Positions 57,767 to 64,000 of a stretch of 64,000 nt of DNA are shown piece by piece. Position 1 is the first letter of the stretch; each line of letters opens with the position of its first letter. Below the pieces are notes generated by a model. It searched no databases, was not told the DNA's origin, and saw nothing but the letters and a program-made list of their open reading frames with translations. The DNA lies in assembly GCF_003428875.1 (NCBI RefSeq), contig NZ_QQRS01000001.1, positions 682,001 to 746,000 of the forward strand. Direction: 5' to 3'. A program made the translations under genes and the position numbers. This stretch comes from Planomicrobium okeanokoites. GTDB lineage: Bacteria > Bacillota > Bacilli > Bacillales_A > Planococcaceae.

Positions 57767-60700
57767 TTATAATTGTTCCTGCAGTTTTACAGATACGAGT
57801 TTTGATATGCCTGATTCCTGCATCGTGATGCCGTAAAGGACATCGGCACCTTCCATCGTCCCTTTTCGGTGTGTGATGACGATGAACTGTGTATCTTCAC
57901 TGAATTTCTTAAGATATTGGCTATAGCGCACTACGTTCGATTCATCGAGTGCAGCTTCCACTTCATCCAGGATACAGAACGGCACCGGCCGGATATTCAG
58001 GATGGCGAACAGCAGCGCAATCGCAGTCAACGCCCGTTCCCCCCCTGACAGCAGACTGAGGGCCTGCAGTTTCTTGCCCGGCGGCTGTGCGATGATTTCC
58101 ACACCGGTCGCCAGCATATCCTGTGGATTTGTCAGCACAAGATCAGCTGAACCGCCGCCGAACAATTCCTTGAAGACCCGCTGGAAATGGCTTCGGATGG
58201 CATGGAAGGTTTCATCAAAACGGGTCGTCATCTCTTCATCCATTTCGCGGATGACTGTCCGCAATGTTTCTTTTGCCTCGTTCAAGTCATTTCGCTGCTC
58301 CGTCAGGAAGTTATGGCGTTCAGCCACATGCTCGAATTCCTCGATAGAGCCGATATTGACCGGACCCAGTTCTTCAATCGACTGTTTAAGCAATTTGACT
58401 TTCTTGCGCACAACATCTTCTTCATCCGCCAGTTCAAATTGAGTCGCCTGTTCAAGTGTCAATTCATAATTATTTTCCAATTGGCCGATCAGATTCTGCA
58501 CCTGAACATCCAATCGTGTAGCTTTCACTTCACAGATACGGATCGCTTCGACAAACCCTTTATGATGGCGCTGGTATTCTTTCAGCTCTTCTTCCAGTTC
58601 AGTTAATTGGCTTTGGTTTTGGATTCGAAGCTCTTTTAACTCACTGATTTTCTGCATGCCCATTTGTTTTTTGCTGGACCATTTTGAAATTTCAGCTATG
58701 ATCTCTTCATCTGAATAGACTTTTGCCGCTTCTTCGGATTGCAGCCACTCAAGTTCGGACTGGATTTCCTTCAGCTTGCGGTCGCTCTTCTCTTTTCGGA
58801 CAAGCAACTCAGCTTCACTGTCCGTCAATTGGTTGACCCGTTCCTTCATGACAGCGAGTTGGGACTTGTGGTCGGCGAATTTTACCAGCACCGCGTCCCG
58901 GGCGCTTTCATTCTGCTGCTTGAACTGCGTCAATTCTTCAATACGGGCCGAAGTTCCGTCCAGCTCAGAAGTGATTTCATCGAGACGGCTGGAAGCAGTT
59001 TCTTTGCGCACCGTCACAGCGTCCAAATCGGATCCTTTGTTTTTTTGCTCGGCTTGAAACACCTTGAACCTTTCTTTTGTGGTGTTCAAGACTGCATTGA
59101 TTTCCCGAAGTGTCATCGCGCGTTCTGATTCCAGGTCACGATATTTTTCACCTTCCGACCGTAAATCATTCAATCTGCGTTCTGTCGTGTGGACTTCAGA
59201 CTGTTCTTTCTGCACTGTTTTTTCTGCAACGGCAATCGTCTGTTTCAGCTCTTTGGACTGGACAAGCAATTGCTCAAGTTCCGCTTTACGCGTGAAAAAC
59301 GATGCCTGGGTTTTATTGGCTCCGCCGGTCATCGAACCGCCGGTATTGACGATATCCCCTTCAAGCGTCACGACCCTGAAGCGGTTGCCTGTCAACTTAG
59401 CGATTGCTGTAGCGCCTTTCAGATCTTCCGCAATAATTACATTGCCGAGAAGATTTTCGATGATCATATTGTAAGCGGGATCATAGTCCACCAGCTCGAA
59501 CGCAACTTTAATAAACGCCGGATGCTGGCGAATTGAAGATAAGGTGTGCTCCGGTATGGTTCTCGGCTTCATCACCGTCATCGGCAGGAAAGTGGAGCGT
59601 CCAGCGCGTTTCTCACGAAGGAACTGGATTGCTTTCCGGGCATCGTCTTCGTTTTGGACGACAATATGCTGACTGGAAGCGCCAAGCGCAGTTTCAATCG
59701 CTTTCGCATAGTTCTGGTCTACTTGCGCGATTTCCGCCACCGCTCCCACGATCCCGGTCAATTGTCCTTTTTCACGTGCTTGAAGCACTTCCCGCACTCC
59801 TTGGAAAAACCCTGAGAAATCGGCTTCCAATTCCTGAAGTGTGTCAATTCTTGATTCCAGTTGCTTTTGGGATTGATAGGCTTGAAACAGCATATTCTGC
59901 TTTTTGTCGAAAGCTCCCTTGATTTGCTGGTAGCTGTTTTCTGTTTCACGGTACAATCGGCGTTTTTCTTCCAACAGCTCTTTGATTGTATCGTATTTCT
60001 TCGCGGCTTCTTCTTTTTCCTTCTCCAGCTTTTCGAGCTCAGTGCTGAAATCTTGTTGCTGCAAAGCGATTCTGCTGGTGGATTCAGATAATTGCCGTTC
60101 CTGCAAATCGATATTCTTCAATTCATTTCTGACAGTAGCCTGCTCATTCATCAATTCTATATAGAGAGATTTGAAGGATTCGATTTCATTTTCAATATCC
60201 GCTGGCGTTCTGCTCAATTGTTCTTCCAGTTGTCTGATGGCATTTTTAATTTTCTGCTGCTCCGCTTTTCTTGCATCCAACAGCTTCAATTGCTCCTGAT
60301 GCTTTTCAGCCAGCAATTGATTCTCCGCCATTTCGGCTTCCAGATTTTCTTTCAGCTGGCTCGCCTGCCGGTCTGCATTATGTTTTTTCTCGGACATCAG
60401 CAGTTTGCGGCCTTCCCATTTCTCGGTTTCGGAGCTTGCTTCAATCAGACTGCTTTGTTCCGCATCTATTCCGCTGTCGAGTTCAGCAATCTTCTTTCGC
60501 AGACTGGAGACAGTTTCTTCTTTTCTGCCGATTTCAGCCGCCAATTCCTGTTCCTTGGCGCTTTGTTCAGCAGCGTCTTTGCCAAGTTGTTCAAGTTCCT
60601 GTTTTAAACGGTTTGCGTCGAACGCCAATAAAGCGATATCCGCATCCTTGAGTTCAGCACTCATATCCAGGTAATCCCTGGCCGCGGAAGCCTGAATCTG

Positions 60701-61315
60701 CAGCGGTTCCATCCTGCCATCGAGTTCATGGAGAATATCCAAAACCCTGTTGAGGTTTTCATCCGTTTCATTCAATTTCAATTCAGCTTTTTTCTTGCGC
60801 TGTTTATATTTCAATACGCCTGCAGCTTCTTCAAAAATGGAACGGCGTTCTTCAGCTTTGCTGTTGAGGATTTCATCCACCCGTCCTTGCGAAATGATCG
60901 AGAAAGCTTCTTTGCCGAGTCCGGAATCCATGAACAGATCGGTGATATCTTTTAAACGGCAATTCTGCTTGTTCAACAGATAAGCACTTTCCCCACTTCG
61001 AAAAACCCTTCTCGTTACGCTGACTTCGCTGTAATCGAGAGGGACCCGTCCGTCCGTATTATCCAAGACCAAAGTAACTTCGGCGAAATTCAGTGGTTTC
61101 CGAGAATCACTGCCGGCAAAAATGACATCTTCCATCTTTCCGCCGCGCAATGATTTCGCGGATTGTTCGCCGAGGACCCAGCGGATTGCATCAGTGACGT
61201 TGCTCTTTCCGCTGCCATTCGGTCCCACAACTGCTGTAACTCCAGGAACGAAGTCGATGCCGATGCGATCAGCGAACGACTTGAATCCCATGACTTCCAA
61301 TCTCTTCAAAAACAT
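57767..61315 (-). CDS. smc: chromosome condensation protein SMC
   Basis: The 1182-residue ATPase organises and segregates chromosomes with ScpAB. Walker A GPNGSGKSN (about 32-40) and the Q-loop are N-terminal. Two long coiled-coil arms (about 170-500 and 680-1010) flank a hinge rich in Gly (GGSMTGGANK, about 660). The C-terminal signature LSGGERALTAIALL (about 1090) and Walker B CILDEVEAALDESN complete the head. It sits 3 nt after rnc. Confidence 0.98.
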   Translation of the reverse strand: MFLKRLEVMGFKSFADRIGIDFVPGVTAVVGPNGSGKSNVTDAIRWVLGEQSAKSLRGGKMEDVIFAGSDSRKPLNFAEVTLVLDNTDGRVPLDYSEVSVTRRVFRSGESAYLLNKQNCRLKDITDLFMDSGLGKEAFSIISQGRVDEILNSKAEERRSIFEEAAGVLKYKQRKKKAELKLNETDENLNRVLDILHELDGRMEPLQIQASAARDYLDMSAELKDADIALLAFDANRLKQELEQLGKDAAEQSAKEQELAAEIGRKEETVSSLRKKIAELDSGIDAEQSSLIEASSETEKWEGRKLLMSEKKHNADRQASQLKENLEAEMAENQLLAEKHQEQLKLLDARKAEQQKIKNAIRQLEEQLSRTPADIENEIESFKSLYIELMNEQATVRNELKNIDLQERQLSESTSRIALQQQDFSTELEKLEKEKEEAAKKYDTIKELLEEKRRLYRETENSYQQIKGAFDKKQNMLFQAYQSQKQLESRIDTLQELEADFSGFFQGVREVLQAREKGQLTGIVGAVAEIAQVDQNYAKAIETALGASSQHIVVQNEDDARKAIQFLREKRAGRSTFLPMTVMKPRTIPEHTLSSIRQHPAFIKVAFELVDYDPAYNMIIENLLGNVIIAEDLKGATAIAKLTGNRFRVVTLEGDIVNTGGSMTGGANKTQASFFTRKAELEQLLVQSKELKQTIAVAEKTVQKEQSEVHTTERRLNDLRSEGEKYRDLESERAMTLREINAVLNTTKERFKVFQAEQKNKGSDLDAVTVRKETASSRLDEITSELDGTSARIEELTQFKQQNESARDAVLVKFADHKSQLAVMKERVNQLTDSEAELLVRKEKSDRKLKEIQSELEWLQSEEAAKVYSDEEIIAEISKWSSKKQMGMQKISELKELRIQNQSQLTELEEELKEYQRHHKGFVEAIRICEVKATRLDVQVQNLIGQLENNYELTLEQATQFELADEEDVVRKKVKLLKQSIEELGPVNIGSIEEFEHVAERHNFLTEQRNDLNEAKETLRTVIREMDEEMTTRFDETFHAIRSHFQRVFKELFGGGSADLVLTNPQDMLATGVEIIAQPPGKKLQALSLLSGGERALTAIALLFAILNIRPVPFCILDEVEAALDESNVVRYSQYLKKFSEDTQFIVITHRKGTMEGADVLYGITMQESGISKLVSVKLQEQL

Positions 61316-61318
61316 TCT

Positions 61319-62074
61319 CTAGTCCTCCATTGCTTCCTGCAATTTACGGATTGCCAGCTGAGCTGCCTGCTGTTCCGCTTCTTTTTTGGATCGTCCGTTT
61401 CCGACGCCCAATTCTTTATCGGCCAAAGTGACGCGTGTCACAAATATGCGGCTGTGTGCCGGTCCTTTTTCATCGATGATCTCATAGCTCAATGTCCCTG
61501 AATTTTTCTGCTGCACGATTTCCTGCAGTTGGCTCTTATAATCCATCACATGCGAAAAAGCACCGATTTCCACTTTCGGGAACAGAATCACTTCCAGGAA
61601 TGAAACGACCGGTTCAAGCCCCTGATCCAGATACAATGCCCCGATGAATGATTCGAAGACATCAGCAAGAAGTGCGGGACGTGTTCTGCCGCCAGTCAGT
61701 TCTTCGCCTTTGCCGAGCAAAATATATTTGCCGAAATTCAATTCATTCGCAAACAGGACAAGAGACGGTTCACAGACAATGGATGCCCGGAGTTTCGTCA
61801 ATTCACCTTCGCTCATATCGGGATACTTCATGTAAAGATAATGGGACACCGATAATTCCAGGACGGCATCGCCTAAAAACTCGAGCCGTTCGTTATCCGT
61901 GAATTTTTTTCTTCGATGCTCATTCACATAAGATGAATGAGTGAAAGCTTGATAAAGCAGTGCAGGATTACGGAAGTTGACATCCAGCTCTTTTTGCAGC
62001 TGGTCAAAAGCATTTTTTACACTTTCCTTCAGCACTCCCGGCTTTTGTTGGTTGAGGTTTTTTTTCATTGCCAT
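61319..62074 (-). CDS. rnc: ribonuclease III
   Basis: The 251-residue double-stranded RNA endonuclease processes rRNA. The signature [21 protein letters not shown] (about 60-80) and a second Glu in [12 protein letters not shown] are catalytic; the C-terminal dsRNA-binding domain ends with [16 protein letters not shown]. It lies between acpP and smc, as in B. subtilis. Confidence 0.97.
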   Translation of the reverse strand: MAMKKNLNQQKPGVLKESVKNAFDQLQKELDVNFRNPALLYQAFTHSSYVNEHRRKKFTDNERLEFLGDAVLELSVSHYLYMKYPDMSEGELTKLRASIVCEPSLVLFANELNFGKYILLGKGEELTGGRTRPALLADVFESFIGALYLDQGLEPVVSFLEVILFPKVEIGAFSHVMDYKSQLQEIVQQKNSGTLSYEIIDEKGPAHSRIFVTRVTLADKELGVGNGRSKKEAEQQAAQLAIRKLQEAMED

Positions 62075-62132
62075 TTTTATCTGCCTTCCTATGTTGTTCT
62101 TCCGTCAATTTTACCTTTTTTCCAGCTTTAAC

Positions 62133-62186
62133 GCAAAAATAGAATTGACGCACAACCGCTTAAGCTGCAAGCGATTGTGCGTCAAG
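62133..62186 (-). terminator. intrinsic terminator after acpP
   Basis: Long stem TTGACGCACAA-CGCTT pairing across a GCAGCTT loop with one mismatch; TTCTATTTTTG follows on the minus strand. Confidence 0.85.
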
Positions 62187-62207
62187 GTCATTTCATCTTA
62201 ATAAGAA

Positions 62208-62444
62208 TTAAGCTTGTTTTTTCTCAATGTAAGAAACTGCGTCTCCTACTGTAGACATGCCTTCTGCATCTTCATCAGAAATCTCCATGTCGAATTCGTC
62301 TTCAAGTTCCATAACCAATTCAACTACATCCAATGAATCCGCACCAAGGTCTCCTGTGAATGAAGCTTCAAGTTTCACTTCGTTCTCTTCTACACCTAGA
62401 CGATCCACGATTACTTTAGTTACTCTTTCCAATACTGTTGCCAA
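62208..62444 (-). CDS. acpP: acyl carrier protein
   Basis: The 78-residue carrier of growing fatty acids; Ser37 in [12 protein letters not shown] takes the phosphopantetheine arm. The start is TTG at 62444: GGAGG lies 8 nt upstream and the product begins MATVLERV. A GTG three codons earlier overlaps that ribosome site, so it is less likely. It lies between fabG and rnc with its own terminator. Confidence 0.95.
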   Translation of the reverse strand: MATVLERVTKVIVDRLGVEENEVKLEASFTGDLGADSLDVVELVMELEDEFDMEISDEDAEGMSTVGDAVSYIEKKQA

Positions 62445-62484
62445 TGTCGTCACCTCCCCTCAATGCAGTATACAGAATTACAAA

Positions 62485-63231
62485 TTACATGACCATCCCG
62501 CCGTCAAGGTGCAATGTCTGCCCCGTCATATAGGACGCTTCATCAGAAGCCAGGAATAACGCGGCTTTCGCCACTTCTTCGGGTTTTCCGAAACGGCCAA
62601 GCGGTATTTGGGACATCATGGATTGCTGAATCTCTTCATTCAATCCATCCGTCATCTCCGTGGTAATGAATCCTGGAGCCACAGCGTTTGCGGTAATACC
62701 CCGGCTCGCCAATTCCCGCGCTGTTGTCTTAGTAAGACCGATGACACCAGCTTTGGAAGCGACATAATTCGCCTGTCCGGCATTGCCCATGACTCCGACA
62801 ATCGAAGCGATATTGACGATCCGGCCCGAGCGCTGCTTCATCATCTGGCGTGTGACGGCTTTCGTGCAAATAAAAACACCTTTTAAATTGGTATTGATCA
62901 CGTCGTCCCATTCATCGTCCTTCATGCGCATCATCAGGTTGTCACGTGTAATTCCTGCGTTGTTCACAAGGATATCGACTGTCCCGAAATGAGAGATCGT
63001 TTCATCGACCATGGCTTTGACTGTATCTGCATCTGCCACATTCGCTTTTACCGCAATGGCTTTTCCGCCATTTTCTTCTATCGCTTCTACGACTGCTTCC
63101 GCTTTTTGCTGGCTGCCGCTGTAATTGACTACGACATTCGCACCCGCTGCTGCGAACCGCTTCGCGATTTCAGCCCCGATGCCTCTCGAAGCACCAGTGA
63201 TGATGGCTGTCTTACCATTTAAGTCGCTCAT
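62485..63231 (-). CDS. fabG: 3-oxoacyl-[acyl-carrier-protein] reductase
   Basis: The 248-residue short-chain dehydrogenase reduces beta-ketoacyl-ACP with [13 protein letters not shown] (about 12-19), NNAGITRDN, the Ser in NIASIVG and YVASK are the catalytic features. The ATG at 63231 overlaps the fabD stop (ATGA) and has GAGGAG 8 nt upstream; the upstream reading lies inside fabD. Confidence 0.97.
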   Translation of the reverse strand: MSDLNGKTAIITGASRGIGAEIAKRFAAAGANVVVNYSGSQQKAEAVVEAIEENGGKAIAVKANVADADTVKAMVDETISHFGTVDILVNNAGITRDNLMMRMKDDEWDDVINTNLKGVFICTKAVTRQMMKQRSGRIVNIASIVGVMGNAGQANYVASKAGVIGLTKTTARELASRGITANAVAPGFITTEMTDGLNEEIQQSMMSQIPLGRFGKPEEVAKAALFLASDEASYMTGQTLHLDGGMVM

Positions 63232-64000
63232 TTTTTCAGCTCCTCTATCACTTTTTCGCATGATTCAACGTCATTGACCGGCAATACAGTCACCGAACGG
63301 TCAATTTTCTTAACCAATCCGCTAAGCACTTTTCCTGGGCCAATTTCGACAAAAACTGTAACACCCAATTCGATCATTTTACGAACCGATTGCTCCCATA
63401 AAACCGGAGAGTACAATTGGCGGACTAAAAGATCCTGGATTTGCGCAGCGTTTGTTTCCGTTTCCCCCGTGACATTGGCTACAACCGGAACATTGGCATT
63501 CATCAGAAATGCCTTGCTCAGAACTTCCGATAAATCCTGTGACGCGGGACGCATCAATTCAGAATGGAACGGGCCGCTGACATCAAGAGGAATCGCCCTT
63601 TTCGCACCATTTTCCTTAGCCAGCCTGCAAGCTTCTTCAACTCCAGCTTTTGTTCCTGAAATGACGATTTGACCCGGACTGTTCAAATTGGCCAATTGGA
63701 CAACGCCAACTGAATCAGTAGCCTGATTCGTCACTTCTTCCAGTTCTTTCGCATCCATACCAAGGATGGCCGCCATCGTTCCCTCGCCTGCCGGTACCGC
63801 TTCGTTCATGAAAAGTCCGCGTTTGTGGACGATTTCCACTGCGTTCTCAAATTTCATGACACCCGAAGCTACTAAAGCGCTGTATTCCCCAAGACTGTGG
63901 CCTGCTGTATAGGACGGCACAATCCCTTCGCGCGCCAAACGTTCCGTAATCATCGCGCTGACCGTCAGCAAAGCTGGCTGCGCATTGTATGTAAGGGTCA
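63228..64000 (-). CDS. fabD: malonyl-CoA:ACP transacylase, C-terminal part
   Basis: The visible 257 codons cover most of FabD; the first 50-60 residues lie beyond the window edge, since the frame stays open through [15 protein letters not shown] to position 64000. The active-site Ser is in [11 protein letters not shown], and [10 protein letters not shown] contains the catalytic His. It loads malonyl groups onto ACP, encoded two genes on. Confidence 0.96.
   Translation of the reverse strand, partial: TLTYNAQPALLTVSAMITERLAREGIVPSYTAGHSLGEYSALVASGVMKFENAVEIVHKRGLFMNEAVPAGEGTMAAILGMDAKELEEVTNQATDSVGVVQLANLNSPGQIVISGTKAGVEEACRLAKENGAKRAIPLDVSGPFHSELMRPASQDLSEVLSKAFLMNANVPVVANVTGETETNAAQIQDLLVRQLYSPVLWEQSVRKMIELGVTVFVEIGPGKVLSGLVKKIDRSVTVLPVNDVESCEKVIEELKK

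Overview
The window is a slice of a Gram-positive (Firmicutes, Bacillales) chromosome. Almost every gene lies on the minus strand, so the biological reading order runs from position 64000 down to 1. The gene order is the conserved Bacillus housekeeping block fabD-fabG-acpP-rnc-smc-ftsY-ylxM-ffh-rpsP-khpA-rimM-trmD-rplS-lepB-rbgA-rnhB-sucC-sucD-dprA-topA-trmFO-xerC-hslV-hslU-codY-rpsB-tsf-pyrH-frr-uppS-cdsA-dxr-rseP-proS-polC-rimP-nusA-rnpM-ylxQ-infB-ylxP-rbfA-truB-ribF-rpsO-pnp-mlpA-asd-rnjB-ftsK, followed by a GntR regulator, a nucleoside ABC importer operon and the M16 pair ymfF-ymfH. Protein sequences resemble Bacillus but lack the sporulation and flagellar genes B. subtilis carries at these positions. 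That pattern and the mid-40s GC content (judged by eye) suggest a Planococcaceae-type bacterium such as Planococcus. The genus is an inference.

Layout: 1-7.6 kb holds ymfH (partial), ymfF, and a BMP-type nucleoside importer (lipoprotein, double ATPase, two permeases) behind a GntR gene. 7.7-14.3 kb holds ftsK, RNase J2, asd and mlpA. 14.4-24.3 kb holds pnp, rpsO, ribF, truB and the rimP-nusA-infB-rbfA translation/transcription operon. 24.4-36.7 kb holds polC, proS, the membrane-lipid/isoprenoid set rseP-dxr-cdsA-uppS, then frr and pyrH. 36.7-49.7 kb holds tsf-rpsB, the codY operon, trmFO, topA, dprA and sucCD. 49.8-64 kb holds rnhB, rbgA, lepB, rplS, the trmD/rpsP group, the SRP genes, smc, rnc and the start of the fatty-acid cluster.

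Regulatory DNA is readable at many junctions. There are about twenty intrinsic terminators, several sigma-A-like promoters, and structured leaders before rplS, rpsB and probably rpsO. A promoter-plus-terminator arrangement ahead of rimP-nusA looks like an attenuator. Inverted repeats over the gntR promoter are probable operators.

The least ordinary content is a set of mosaic palindromic intergenic repeats at 1661-1866, 14279-14320, 28757-29217, 38605-39159 and 54049-54303. They are built from shared modules that recur in both orientations and nest inside one another. They sit between a terminator and the next promoter. Three of these gaps coincide with places where B. subtilis has extra genes: the fla/che operon between codY and rpsB, ylqD between khpA and rimM, and genes near mlpA. 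No tRNA, rRNA, insertion sequence, prophage, CRISPR array or obvious new enzymatic system was seen.
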